A stretch of DNA of 64,000 nt from contig NC_065883.2 in NCBI RefSeq assembly GCF_932274485.2, positions 18,660,222 through 18,724,221 of the forward strand, given 5' to 3'. Positions 1-12,300 of the stretch are shown piece by piece; position 1 is the stretch's first letter, and every line of letters begins with the position of its first letter. Source of the stretch: Patella vulgata (taxonomy: Eukaryota; Mollusca; Gastropoda; Patellidae). The notes under the pieces were generated by a model. It searched no databases. It saw nothing but the letters and a program-made list of their open reading frames with translations, and was not told the origin of the DNA. Both the position numbers and the translations under genes were made by a program.

Positions 1-150
1 GATCCCTTGGCAGCTAGAATTCGATATAAGAGTAGGTCATAGCACCACTGCCCGGACAAGATTTCACCCATAGCACACTGTATATATGCCCGTCTTCATT
101 AGCCCAGTAGGAGCAGAACAGTAAGGACATTAAACCCCATTTCATTCATT
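1..150 (+). mobile_element. SINE-1, 3' part (cut by window edge)
   Basis: Matches the family body (CTTGGCAGCTAGAATTCGAT, GCCCGGACAAGATTTC, TAGCACACTGTAT, CTTCATTAGCCCAG) and ends in the tail ACATTAAACCCCATTTCATT. SINE-1 is the tRNA-headed repeat family described at 10010-10380. Confidence 0.85.
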
Positions 151-521
151 TAAAAACTGTTACTGTTTCAGACTGTTTACAGTAGAAATGTCTTACAGAC
201 ATTGTTAACATTCCACATGTATTGAACACTTGTAAGTCTATTTACAATATGTATACAAAATAAAAACCCAATGTTTGAACAGTGAGAAATTCAGCTCAGA
301 TGCGATATATGTCCTGAAATAAGGAGTATTGACCTATACATGGAATTTATGTGTCAAAGTTGACATAACATTGACCTTTTAATGTTCATGCATGATGTAA
401 CATTGTTTAATCTACTTTTATTGATTAAATATGGTGCTGATTAATGGAGGCTATTCTGTAATTGAAGTAAAATGGTGTTTAACTGCCTACCTGTTCTGCA
501 ACAACCAGGCTATATGAACAT

Positions 522-757
522 AGGGTCGGCATAAGTTATGCGGTGTGCTATATTAGTAGGCCAAAGGTACACAGATTCTCAGTTTTACATCATATCCAAA
601 CGATTAGACATTGTTCATTGCCAGGCCTTCCATCCTGCACCATGGAAAGGGGAAACAAAGGGAAATCCTGAAGTACTTTCCTGGCCTAAACTGGGATCAA
701 ACCCCAGACCACCTGGTTAATGAGCCAGTGCCATACACACTGAGCAACCGTGGCTTC
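522..757 (-). mobile_element. SINE-1 copy with tRNA-like head, 3' truncated
   Basis: Read on the minus strand, it starts AGAAGCCACGGTTGCTCAGT (A-box TTGCTCAGTGTG) and carries a B-box GGTTTGATCCC. The anticodon-arm region is GGCTCATTAACCAGG. The body follows, diverged and shortened. Confidence 0.8.
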
Positions 758-786
758 TTTCTGTATGGACAAGAGATATACATGTA

Positions 787-1115
787 TTAAAGTAGCTAAA
801 TCGCCAATATTTGGGACCTAGAAATTGACACAAATGGGTCGCAACGCATATATATAATGTAATATGAATGTATATAAACTGATTTACATTCAATCGTTTC
901 CATTTTACTCTAATTTCAAATCAGTTATGTGATGTGCGGCGAAATACGCCAGAAGTCTCAATCGAATGGCAATCTCTCGCGTCTGGTTATTCCAGTCTAC
1001 ACTGACAGTATTTATTGCGCATGCTCTCCAGATAAGAATATATCATTACCGTTTGACATAACTGGTGGAATATGTCTAGCCTCTTTCTTTGAGTCCCTTG
1101 TTACAAATTGTAAGA
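787..1115 (+). mobile_element. MITE family 2, truncated copy
   Basis: Starts TTAAAGTAGCTAAATCGCCA and runs parallel to copies at 5045-5561 (inverted) and 48249-48718: AATTGACACAAATGGGTCGC, GATTTACATTCAATCGTTTC, CGCCAGAAGTCTCAATCGAA, GTGGAATATGTCTAGCCTC, AGTCCCTTGTTACAAA. The right end is missing. Confidence 0.85.
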
Positions 1116-1699
1116 TTGGGTGTCTGTACTTTCCATATTTACCAAATTTGACATACTTTCATTGAAATAAACACCCGATAAATAGTTTTCTGGGAAAGTA
1201 TCTTTAAATAATCAATTTGAGTACATTTTTAGTGTGGATTCAGGGAGTTAAAAAATTATATATTGCCCAAAAAATGCAAATAACAATCAGCGACTTCAAG
1301 CTTTGGTTATAATTCTCTTTATATATTAATATTACATTCAAAGTACATGTAAGATAAATTCTTGTGTTGCATTCTATTTCCCCCCCTAGTTTCAGATCAT
1401 GTGACAAGGTAAATAGTCACCCTAGTAGTGTCCCTATTTGAAACAGTGAAATGATCTGTTTCAGTGTTTCACCAGTCATTGTTTTTAAAGGTGCTTGTTC
1501 AAGCTCGAATACTTGAATCTTGATTTGAAAATCACTCCCTATAATTTCCATATTTTACATACATGAATATTGTTGACAAATGATTAAAAGTCACTGTGCT
1601 GTTTTGTATGCTAGAATGAATCCTAGGCTGTATAGACTTTAAATCTTAAGAATTTATAATGCAGAAACTAAAATCGGATTAAAGAAAATGGGACATGAA

Positions 1700-1793
1700 T
1701 TTGATATATTATAAAATTAAATTGAACCATGTTAGTCCCGAAATGACCTAGTTTGTGTTGAGTGTATATTAAACCCCATCTCTCTCTCTCTCT
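1700..1793 (+). mobile_element. SINE-2 tail fragment with (CT)n
   Basis: AAATTGAACCATGTTAGTCC, GAAATGACCTAGTTTGTGTT, then TTAAACCCCATCTCTCTCTC. Same 3' end as the copies at 21125, 31352 and 60345. Confidence 0.8.
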
Positions 1794-2597
1794 GTTCTAA
1801 CTCAATGAAGATGTTGTTATCCCAACAAAATTTTCCTCATTCATATGTACATGTAACAAACTGCATGGCAGAAAAGTATGACCTTAACTCCATTTGATTT
1901 CAATTCAAATTGTACAACAGTGCATTTCAAAATACTGCACTATGCGATACTTGTATATATTCTTTTGTTGTTGACAATTGTTAACTAAGCAGAAGTGAGT
2001 TACGTCAAATTTCAAGGGAGTGTACTTATTATAAATCATAATCACATGTAGTCATAATAAACATACATTTTACCTTTATATATTATAAACACACGTACAG
2101 TGGTGAAGCAATCAAATACCTCAAATCTTTCACTAATCGTTTGATAAGTACAAGCTTATATATATATTAAGTAGATCAAGACTTATGGGTAAACATGATT
2201 TAAACTTTATATTGCTTTTAAACGTAAGTGCTTTACATACATGTATATTATGATATCGAATCCGTTAGTTCTCTATTACTTTTAAGTGAACACTGCACAA
2301 GCTTTTCTAATAATTCATGTATGAGAAAGACTCGATTGATGGCTTATTTAACTTAATGATGCAAGTCTTTAGCCCACACCTGAGAGTAATCGCGTACAAT
2401 GTGTGTATTATTTGGATAGCAACATGTGTGTTCCAGCTAATGTGATATTAATTTGCCAGTGGATATTCCAGATTCCATAGAAATTGAAGATTAGTGTGTT
2501 TTTTGTGTGGGATGTTTTGTATTCATCTATATTTAGATAAAACTACCTGTTTATATAACTGTTGGAATATAATAATACACGTTAATTCAGTGAGAAT

Positions 2598-2600
2598 ATG
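2598..2600 (+). CDS. CEP170: Possible start-codon exon end (ATG directly before GTAAGT)
   Basis: AATATG at 2595-2600 is followed by a full GTAAGT donor. Splicing to exon A is in phase and would give M-ELDQEPLPDDWYLVES, close in length to the vertebrate N-terminus. There is A at -3. No homology can test a one-codon exon, and the true start could lie elsewhere or before the window. Confidence 0.25.
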
Positions 2601-3964
2601 GTAAGTTATTGTCTTCTCGTAGACCTTTATCAATGTCCTATAGTAGTCTCTTGATTGGTGTTTCTTAACCTGGGGTGGCATTGAAAAAATTGGGGCGTCT
2701 GTGCACTGTAGTCAAAGAGGTCTGCAGGAGGTCCACAGGAAAAATGGGATCTGAGAGTAAAATTCAGTAAGATATTGTTGGTATTTGCCTATTTGAACAA
2801 TGTGGCATGCACGTTTGGTCTGAATGCTGCTAATACGGGAAATATGATTGAACAGAATAAATACGCTTATGAAGGGGGTCTTCAGATATTCCTAAAATGT
2901 CTCAAGGGATCTGTCCCTGCACAGTAATACACCAGGCTATGCACAGTAATGCACCTATTGACTGACAGGCCCAGGGTCATCCGAATCCTTGGAAAGAGTA
3001 GAAATAATAAACCTATAGTACTTGGGCCAGGAAAGAGTAGATTTAGACTAGCTCTATATATGTACATGATTACAGGTAGTGATCCTTCTGTCAGTTTTAC
3101 AAATGTGGATTGTACAGTTTAAAGTACAAATGTAACTACACCCAAATTGTCATACATGCCTCATGTAGATAAAGAATGACTTGGTTAAATACATCTGTAT
3201 GATACCAATTATAGGATACAACTTTGAATTACAACTGTAAATTATTTTAACAACATGAAATGGGATTTATTATGAAAGGATTGTTACTTGTTCATAGAAA
3301 TCAGAATATTCTATTATCCAAAGGTCGAGACACAATTGCAGCAAAAAAATCAATGTGTTTTACAGTGTGTGTACGACTGAATTCCAACTGAATTCCATCG
3401 CTTGTACTGGCCGATTCTATCTACATCTATATACAACTGATAAAAATACACATTCTATACTTCATGTATTTTTTATAGATCAATCATCTGATATGGGAAA
3501 ACTAAATTGATTGGGTTGTTTCTTCTAACACGGTGACATCATCTTTGGTTTTAAATATTCGATGACAGGATACAGAAACTAGTCTGATATTTGATTCACA
3601 AGCAAAAACAACTCACCAACAAACTCATTACCATACATGTATGACAACACCCTATTGATTGTGTTAATTGCTTAAAACTTATACAAATAAAACCTTGGGT
3701 GTTATGTGGAGTTAATCTCCTTGAGATATATCAGGAAAAACAACTCCAACATTTAGTTGATAAATATACAATAGTAATGATTCTATATTTAGTATTCGAC
3801 TGTTGAATATGAATATATACTCTTCAAAAAAAAGTAGGGGATATTAAAATGCAAATACCTATGCAGGTTGTGATATGATAAATAGTCATGGACACTTGAC
3901 ATGCTTTGAGAGTATGTTCACAGATGAAGAACTTGTCGCCCCAACAGAACCACTGAGCTGCACG

Positions 3965-4165
3965 TTTGTTAATCCCTTGCAAACTACAATGTTGTGAAAG
4001 TTAAATCTCTAAAAGTAGGGTAATATCAATCCAAAAATGGTTCAATTATGATAATTGAAAATGTGTCAACATTTGACATCCACTGCAGATGACATATTGG
4101 ATATAAACATGTATATATAGTCAACACAAGCCAGCACCACCTTTGATTTTTACTGAAATTGATTT
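3965..4165 (+). repeat. Dispersed repeat, pair with 7125-7310
   Basis: TTAATCCCTTGCAAACTACA ... AAATCTCTAAA ... TGTCAACATTTGACATCCA ... GATATAAAC is found again at 7125-7310 as TAATCCCTTGCAAACTGTAA ... GAATCTCTAAAC ... TGTCAACATTCAGCATCCA ... GATATAAAC. Ends are not resolved. Confidence 0.55.
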
Positions 4166-4474
4166 TTAATCTGAATCTTAAGCCGTGAGATTAAATATTG
4201 TCCAAAAAATGCAATTGGCAATCAGTGTAGAATACAGTATTTATTTACAAGTTATTTAATATTTTCATTCGATCATGCCAGGAATCACCATGGTTTAAAA
4301 CAATGACTACATTCATTATTTTTATCAGGTCTTTAGAAACTGGTACGATTTAAATATGTTATTGGTGTACTCTGTATATAGGTACAGGGGCCGGGCGACA
4401 AGTTTGTCATAACTGGATGAAAAAGTAAAATAAATAATTTGCCAAAAATCTTGATAAATAACTATGTTTTATGC

Positions 4475-4895
4475 AGCAGTGTACCATAGTCCTGGCACGA
4501 TATATCGTTGAATTGATGTATCGAGATTCGCCTTTTCACAATTCGCGTATTGATCAATAGATATATCGCGATTTTTTTTTATGTTTTTTTGTCGCTTCAG
4601 TAAATACCTGTCCCTCTTAATTATCCACATCACACATTATCCATAGGTACTGTGGGTACACAAACACAGGTAAATTGATTTGGTCCTTTTTTTGATCCAC
4701 ATCAATAGCGTGATTTGAGACAGTTTTAGTTCTTTGACATCTGCAATACTAAAAATATCAATTGTTCATTTATCCTGTTGTTTCCTTGGTAAATATTGAC
4801 CTGGTTATCGTATCATATCGTAGCAGCTGAATTGCAATACATATCGTATTGTGACTGCCTTGGACATACCAAGCACTAGTGTACCAACCTTCAAT
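4475..4895. repeat. Probable degenerate MITE with ATATCG motifs
   Basis: CAGTGTACCATAGTCCTGGC and ACGATATATCGTTG at one side, ATACATATCGTATTGTGAC and CACTAGTGTACC at the other, suggesting inverted ends rich in ATATCG. Only one copy is seen here, so this is weak. Confidence 0.35.
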
Positions 4896-5044
4896 AAAAT
4901 TCCTCAATGTTTGACCTAAAATAATTCTAGAAAACAGAATTTTCATTGATTTTAAAGATGCCATCATGCAAAAGCTAAATCTGCCTTTTCAGCTACAGGA
5001 CTTTCTGGGGGCTTCAAATAATGTAATATGAATAGAAACACAAT

Positions 5045-5561
5045 TTAAAGTAGCTATGTCTCTAACTCAATACCATCCAAAGTCTTTGACATTGAAAACA
5101 CAAATTATTTGTCAATTTAAATCAACATTGATGTGATCTTACTGGGAAAAGATGGGCTTCTGATATCTAATATTTAAGACAAAAGTCACATTTTACCATT
5201 GGTACATGAATCGTGTACCATAATGCTTTTCAGTGCCATTTGTAACAAGGGACTTGAAGAACGAGGCTAGACATATTCCACAAGTCACGTCGAACGGTGA
5301 TGCCATATTCTTATCTGGAGAGCATGCACGCAATAAATACCTTCGGTGTAGACTTGAATAACCAGACGCTAGAGATGGCCATTCGATTGAGATTCCTGGT
5401 GTATTTCGCCGAACATAATTTAACTGATTAGAAACTGCAGTAAAAACAGAAACAAATGAATGTAAATCAGTTTATGTACATTCATATTACATAATTGTAT
5501 GCGTTGCAACCCATTTGTGTCAATTTCTAGTTCCCAAATATTAGCGATTTAGCTTCTTTAA
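5045..5561 (-). mobile_element. MITE family 2, full-length copy (517 bp, TTAA-flanked)
   Basis: Begins TTAAAGTAGCTATGTCTC and ends ATTTAGCTTCTTTAA, giving short inverted ends inside a TTAA on each side. Internal sequence matches, inverted, 787-1115 and 48249-48718. It has no coding capacity. The TTAA flanks resemble piggyBac-type target duplication, but the TIR starts AG and not CC, so the superfamily is open. Confidence 0.8.
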
Positions 5562-6017
5562 ACCAAGTAACCTTGCATCTATATTTACATTCAATAAAGA
5601 CAGTGCTGGTTTTATTTAGCAGATGAAATTTGGATGTTATTTGCAGTGCGATAACATTAATATCTGACATCTTTTTTTACAAAAAAAATGTAGTTGGCCG
5701 TCAGACTCAAGATTTCTTTGATGCTAATTTTGTACACTGGTATGGGATTTGATTCTCTATTTTCTTTCCCCAGCAGATTCTAGTAAAAAGTGGAATTAGA
5801 TCATGAAACAGATTGTACCATCCTTATTATACGCTCACATTTTCATGTGGAAGTACATGTATATTGTGCCGTTGCTTCTGTCCATTCATATTTGTGGTCA
5901 GAATTTTTTTCGGATTTTGATGAAACTACGAATATGCTTATATCCCAAAGATCTTGGATTTTAGCATGTATGGTTCGACAACTACTTGTATTATATTATT
6001 ATATGCAGAAGAGATGA

Positions 6018-6412
6018 TTAAACATACATTATGCAAATCTGTCCATTTGCAGGTCTTTCTTTAGTCCTGAAATGTTATCTAAATTATTAATTAGACATTA
6101 ATTAACCTATCCAGACTATAATCAACTCTCGATGGCATCGCTAGCCTGCGATCTTTTGTGGATTATGAGCCAATTTACTGCATAACTTTCCTTCAAGATT
6201 TAACGATTAAATGGATAATCGAGACTATGCTGTTTATGATACTGACTTTAGTAATGATGATCGAGGCTAGGCGGAAATTTCAATCGCTTAGTTCTCGGTT
6301 CATAGTGGATCAATTTGAATGAAATTTTCAGCAAATTGCCTTTAAAATTGTTTTTAACTATTATAGTGAGAACTGCCAACTCGTTGTCGAATCTCCTATA
6401 ATGTATCTTTAA
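6018..6412 (-). mobile_element. MITE family 1, copy 1 (TTAA-flanked)
   Basis: TTAAACATACATTATGCAAA at one end and CCTATAATGTATCTTTAA at the other. The inner sequence (CAACTCTCGATGGCATCGCT, GATTAAATGGATAATCGAGA, AACTGCCAACTCGTT) matches 45735-46142 in reverse orientation. Confidence 0.85.
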
Positions 6413-6880
6413 TATTTAAAAGTATGTGTGAATAACATTTGTTCTTTTATATTTGCCCCCCATTTAAATGTCAATTTGTTGAAACTGAATAAGTAAAGCT
6501 TTGTAATATACAAGTCTGTAATACTGTGAATCAGTAGATAAAGACTGGTTTATTTTATTAGAGATAATCTGTAGGTAAACATAGATAGATAAGGTTCTGA
6601 GGGATTATACTAAATATTTACTACATTCTTGACCTTAGGTTTATCAGATAATACATGGGGTTTATACTTTATCTTTAATAATCAACAAATGAATGATATT
6701 ATTGATATGATATACATGCATAATAACAATCTATTAAATATTCATATTCTCATGATATAGATAGGTATTTTAAAATAAGAAATAAATATACCTACAATGA
6801 ATGCATATTTTTTGATCAGAACATATTCTGACTTTGTGATTTTTGTGTCAAAATTTTTGATGTTTATTAAGAAATCTGTC

Positions 6881-6985
6881 TTCATTAGCCCAGTTCGGAG
6901 CAAAACAGTAGGACGTTAAACCCCATTTCATTTTATTAAGAAATGAAAGGAAATGGGGTTTAATGTCTTAGTTTTCTGGTTACTA
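6881..6985. mobile_element. Two SINE-1 3' ends, tail to tail
   Basis: The + copy 6881-6940 ends CAGTAGGACGTTAAACCCCA + TTTCATTTTA. It is followed after a few bases by a - copy starting AATGAAAGGAAATGGGGTTT (6943-6985). Together they form an imperfect hairpin around 6916-6963. Confidence 0.75.
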
Positions 6986-7399
6986 ATTACTCCTGGTTGC
7001 TAACATAAACCACATTCTCTTCACAAGCTTTTCACAAGCTTTAAACTTAGTAAGTTTCACTACTCAGACCTTTCTGTAAACACTTTCCCTCAACTTAAAT
7101 CTCTGAATTTCATTTGAGGGATTGATAATCCCTTGCAAACTGTAATACCATGAAAATTGAATCTCTAAACTGAATATTGTTCCAAAAGTGGTTAAATTCA
7201 ATTCAATATTTATAATGAATTGAATATTTGTCAACATTCAGCATCCATTGCAAACATTATTTTAGGATATAAACTGTAGTTTCTTTTTAATCCGATTGAA
7301 TCCAAGCCAGAAATTATCTATGATTGGTCAATAAAAGTAGCACAGTCATCAAGGGTAGATAATTTGAATACGTATCTCCCCCATGGATGAACCCAGGGG

Positions 7400-7690
7400 T
7401 AAGTGGAGTGGAATGAAATGAGACCACTGTGGATACCGAGGATGGGTATGAAAAATATTTTGCCTGGACAGTGGTGTTTCTGCCTACTATTCTTTTATGT
7501 GCCATGGATTGTTTTATGTGCACACAACCATCAGACAATGTCCTTGCCAGGATTTCTTTCCTGTACCACTGACAAGGAGAATCCATGCTGAAAAGTCCAA
7601 AGGAACTTCCCTGTCCAACACCATAATTGAACTCTTGTGGGTGAGCCAGTGCCTTTTTCACCCACAGTGGCCCTCTACACATTCTCGACT
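7400..7690 (-). mobile_element. SINE-1, diverged copy
   Basis: TTGCCTGGACAGTGG, TTTATGTGCACACAACCATC, CCTGTACCACTGACAAGGAG, AATCCATGCTGAAAAGTCC and GTGAGCCAGTGCC follow the family in antisense. The two open frames on this stretch are repeat-derived. Confidence 0.7.
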
Positions 7691-8857
7691 CAACTCGACT
7701 ACACACCTTGATCGAATGATCTCCTCATAATTCCTTATGACAAGGTCTACTAATCAGTTATTTACATCAAGCCACATGTAAATCATTATGGATAACTTGT
7801 ACAGCAAATTCTATGCAATTAATTTTTGGATTTAAGCCCAGTTGACATTAATTAGTATATCATTATCCTGCGATAATTAACAGGAGACTAGATGTGTTCT
7901 ATTGATCTAAGAAAAGAGAATTTTGATTGAAATTTAATGTCAGACACTGTCTATAAATACTGTAGGTGAATAATCACACTCTATGTACCATTTGTACACT
8001 ATAGCGCAATCATACATTTTTTATACCAAATTGACTGTGAGAAAGTTTTAAAATAGAATAAAAATGTTTGATGATTGTTGATATCGTTAAATACTGTACT
8101 TACTTTATTTAAACATTGATAGTATAATAATACTGTCCAGTAGAACTCATTCATGATATAATTTAACTTGTGTAATTTGTGAGTCATTATAGATATTTTG
8201 ACTGTATTTTGTGAAAGTGTAATTGTGTGCGTGAAGAGTGTGTTTTAAAAATTAGTGCATGCAATGAGTATGTTGACATTTTCTTACTTAACGAGAGGAA
8301 ATAAGCATAATGACCTGTTTCATGCCTTTACATCAAATGTCTTGTCTCACCAAGACACACACTCAATATTTCGTCCTCTTTAAAACATGTCTTAAGCCAC
8401 AGTTTAGTACAAGGAAGAGAGATGTAGGGGTTATTGTTGGACCTGTCATACGATGGACATTGTGGTTAAAGTCATGTCTGCACAGACGTCCATGAGCTGT
8501 TTTTTTTCTCACCTGTACAACAGTGGAAAAGTTCTGAACAGATTGACTTTCGTTTGAAATTTTTGGAGTTTTACCAAAACGAAACAGCCAAGTCTCTTCG
8601 TATCATGCTGTTAAAAATCGATTTTATTTTTCACTTGCTGAGTGCACCTGAATTTCAGTTAAAAGTATGTTGGTGATTTGCTATTTTTACGATATCATTT
8701 AAAAAAATTGCCATAATCAGTTATATCAAATTATCTGAACTGAATTCTAAGATGTTCAAATTAAAATTAAATTTTCAAAACCGTATGGTATATACTTCAG
8801 TCATTTAACCATGCATAAAGATCGCAGAGTACAAAAAAAACATTTCACTTTATTGTA

Positions 8858-9092
8858 AATAGCAGATGGAATGGAACCTATGATGAGATTGATTAATGTA
8901 GTGGATGATGAACATGTTTCGGGAAGTCCCAGATAAAGATTATCCTGTTAGTTGTTGATAGCAGAGGGGACAGAACCTATGAGATTGATTGATTAACGTA
9001 ATGGATCATGAATACATGTCTCAGAATTACTAGATAAAAATATTCCAGTTAGATGTTGATAGCAGATGGCATGGAGAACCTGTGAGATTGTT
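8858..9092 (+). repeat. Tandem repeat, unit about 100 bp, 2.3 copies
   Basis: ATAGCAGATGGAATGGAACCTATG, TGATAGCAGAGGGGACAGAA and TGATAGCAGATGGCATGGAG head successive units, each followed by GATTGATTAA-like and GATAAA-like sequence. It is followed by a shorter duplication (ATGGTGAATATTTGATTGAT at 9119 and ATGGTGAATATTGGAGTAAT at 9185) that ends just before the exon A acceptor. Confidence 0.75.
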
Positions 9093-9228
9093 AGAATTTT
9101 TATGTTTTCCATGTGTTTATGGTGAATATTTGATTGATTGGAATCATATGTATATTTGGCTGGTTTTTCTGTATTTTGTATATTATGGTGAATATTGGAG
9201 TAATTGGAATGATATGTTATAATTTCAG

Positions 9229-9348
9229 GAGTTGGACCAGGAACCGCTGCCTGATGATTGGTATCTTGTAGAGAGTAATGGACACAGAAGTCGTATACCA
9301 AGAACAATGTTATTCATGGGAAGAGAACATTGTGACGTACAAGTCAAG
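9229..9348 (+). CDS. CEP170: CEP170 exon A: FHA domain, first strands
   Basis: Acceptor TTATAATTTCAG, donor AAG/GTAAGT; 120 nt, phase 0 at both ends, 40 residues. It encodes ELDQEPLPDDWYLVESNGHR then SRIPRTMLFMGREHCDVQVK. This matches the human CEP170 start ([20 protein letters not shown] then VGRDDCELMLQ), including the FHA Gly-Arg pair in MGRE. The in-frame intron sequence just upstream meets TAA before any ATG, so the initiator must lie in an exon further 5'. This is the first exon I can support by homology. Confidence 0.93.
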
Positions 9349-12300
9349 GTAAGTTATTCAGATTTATGCGTTATTGGGAAAGGTTTGCAATAAAATGAAA
9401 CTATGCTACAACTACCTACAACAACATTTAATTTGCCTTACATTTTATACCAAATTAACCGATCATCTGCTTGGGTGGGGGGGGGGGGGCGATTCTTTGG
9501 TCTGTTACAACTGCAATTTTGTCAGTTTTCTCCTGTTTTAGAACACTGTTTGCTACCAAAAATTTGAAGTAAAAATGAGGTTGAAAGTCTTGTATTGATG
9601 TACGGTACATGTAATTGTGTTGATTGTAGTGTGTAGGTTAAAATTATAAACAATATTCCACAATGTTGAAGCATGATCAAATCGCTTTTGAAAATAGTTA
9701 TGAGATAGACCCTGATCGATATTCAGATAGCATGTTGCACAATCACCCCCATGTCTTTGGTGTGATTGTTCATTAGTGGATAAAAAAGAACCATCATGTT
9801 CATCCTGACACTATCGAGGATACAAATTCCATAAGTTTCAAGACCGGAATCGGTAGCCTTGTGAACTGAAGGGTATTGCCTGCGTGAGAGTCATTCAATT
9901 TCTGAGAAAATAATTTGTTTTACGTTTTTCTTCCTTTGCTTCAAATTCCTACCGAACTTGCATTTGCATCTTTGGGGCGTTTTTTTTATACTACGAAGAA
10001 CCAAGGAGCAGTGTTTGATTATTGTGGGAGAGGTATTGGCTAAGTGAGAAAGACTTTGGCTTGTTAACCTTGAGGTCCCATGGTCTATAACAGTGTTGTT
10101 CAAGAAAGTTTTATCAGGTTTTTCTGGCATGGTTTCCTCTTGTCAATGATGCAGGACAGAGGGCCCGGCAAGGGACAACGTACAGTCGTTCGGATGAGAC
10201 GAGAAACTGAGGTTTTGTGTACACATTGACATGCACATAAGAGAATCCTTGTAATAAGAATAGGCCGTAGCACTGCTGTCCAGGCAAAATTCCTCTCATG
10301 GCACACTGTATGGCATATGCCCGTCTTCATAAGCCGAGTCTGAGTAGAGCAATAAGACTTGTTAAACACCATTTTATTCGATTATTGCATGAGTTAGATG
10401 TTTTATAGTCAGTTTCTGATACAAATTCAATATATATATCCATTTTCTTAAAATCATCAACTCAGACAATAATAAAAGAATGAACTTGGGATGTATTGGT
10501 ACATACATGTACATGTATGGTTGTTAATGTTGTACCAAGGATGTCAAAGAACTTAATAAATAGTGGTTATTTCCCTTTACTGCTACCTGTGATATAATGT
10601 AGAATGACCTAGAGGTATATTATACTATCTATAGAAACCTGTTTAACTTGACAGGTAGCTTATAGATATACAGATAGTCCTAGTATAATAGCTAGATCTA
10701 CATGTTCGTTTGTTTACACAGTTAGGTCTTTTATATGCTTGACTTGAGATGTCCCCCCTTTAACAATACTTCATGATGCTTACTAGAGGGGACAACCCAT
10801 GTCATTAAATAGACTGTATTCATTATTAATCGTGACTCCGGTTTAAAAGGATATAGTAAGACGTTTTAAAGGTATTGGAGGTTTGATTATTTCTACATAT
10901 TTATTGATATATTTTGTTTTTTAAGACAGGCTTCTCCAGCTGTTACTGACATGTTATAGAATTGTATATATATTTAGTCTATTTGGTTGTATGTTTGCCG
11001 AAAATATCAACCAAATCTTCTTTAATATGGGAGGGGCATCAACATTTTTTTTTTTACAGTAACCTAGAATATCTGAAATATGATTAGGTAATAGGCTAGG
11101 CTTATGTGAAACCCCTTTTCCTAAAAGTATCTTAAATGAGAGAACCTGATGGGCTATGAATTCAGTCATAATTTCTGATCAGGTCCAGACAGTTATTAAC
11201 AAATGGAAGGGACATCAACAATTTTTCAGTAGCCTAGAATATCTGAAATACAATTGGGAAATAGGCTAGGTTTATGTGAAACCCCTTTTCCTAAAAGTAT
11301 CTTGGATGAGAGAACTTGCTGGACTATCAAGTTAGTCATAATTTCTGATCAGGTCCAGACAGTTTAACAAATGGGAGGGACATCAACAATTTCTTTTGTT
11401 GAGTAGCGTAGAATATCTGAAATATGATTGGGAAATAGACTAGGCTTATGGGAAACCCCTCTTCCTGAAAGTAAGATTAGAGAACTTGCTGGGCTATCTA
11501 CTCAGTCATAATTTCCAATCAGGTCCATACAATGAAATTGAAATGAACCATCTCTGACATATTTTCATGCCATGGTGGAATATTAGTACAAGATTAATAT
11601 TTTTCATCTCTTCCCCCAACCATTTAATGTTTCTGTTATATATTTTGTATTGTGTATTCTGTCAGTATTTTTTTGTGCAGTTATTGTATACGACAATAAA
11701 TACATCTCAAATCTGTGAATTTCATGCATCGTCAGATTAAAATGCCCAATGTAACAATTAAATATTAATTAAATTTGATGACGATTCCTTCCATTGGTAG
11801 TTGAATAATTCCAGCAAGATTTTTGAAAAAGAAAATCTGAGCTAAAGAGTTTCCAATGGCACCTTGCAAGGAAGTCAGTTCATCCTGTCTATAGTCTTGT
11901 ATTCAAGTAAATTTAATGCAAACTAATTTAATGTATGAAAAATGTGCATATATATATAGAAATATAGAAATGTTGATTCCAGAAAGGTTCATGTTGTAGG
12001 GTACACTCCAAACCGGCCAAACAATTTGCTAGATATATACAATGTTTGTTAAGTTTCAAATGGATCTGAGCATATCCATAAGTATGTTGTCTATGTTGAT
12101 GTTGTGGATAAAGGTTTTAAAAAAAATGCATTAAGAAGAATGAGAAGGGATGATTGGATTACATGTGATGCGTGTATCTAGGTCCAGTGTTTGTTAGTAA
12201 TCAATATGATTCTGTGTAAACTGATACGATCCTCTTATATATCTCACTAACCACTGATTGATTTTTATACTCGATACCTTATTGTTGAGTGACCTTCGAT

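Larger units (their letters stand above)
1..9228. other. 5' flank or first intron: no gene recognised
   Basis: No coding exon I can support apart from the possible ATG at 2598. Contents are copies of SINE-1 (1-150, 522-757, 6881-6985, 7400-7690), a SINE-2 tail (1700-1793), two copies of the 517-bp MITE (787-1115 and 5045-5561), a second MITE (6018-6412), low-complexity AT runs and a tandem repeat just before exon A. Open frames of 60-130 codons here fall in repeats or look random. Confidence 0.75.

Noticed and set aside
7314-7730. 130-codon minus-strand frame and two plus-strand frames
   Set aside because: They overlap a diverged SINE-1 copy and show no domain or splice support.
9264-9305. 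SRIP in exon A, resembling the SxIP EB1-binding motif
   Set aside because: It aligns with RHRLP of the human FHA fold, so it lies in a structured strand and not in a disordered tail.
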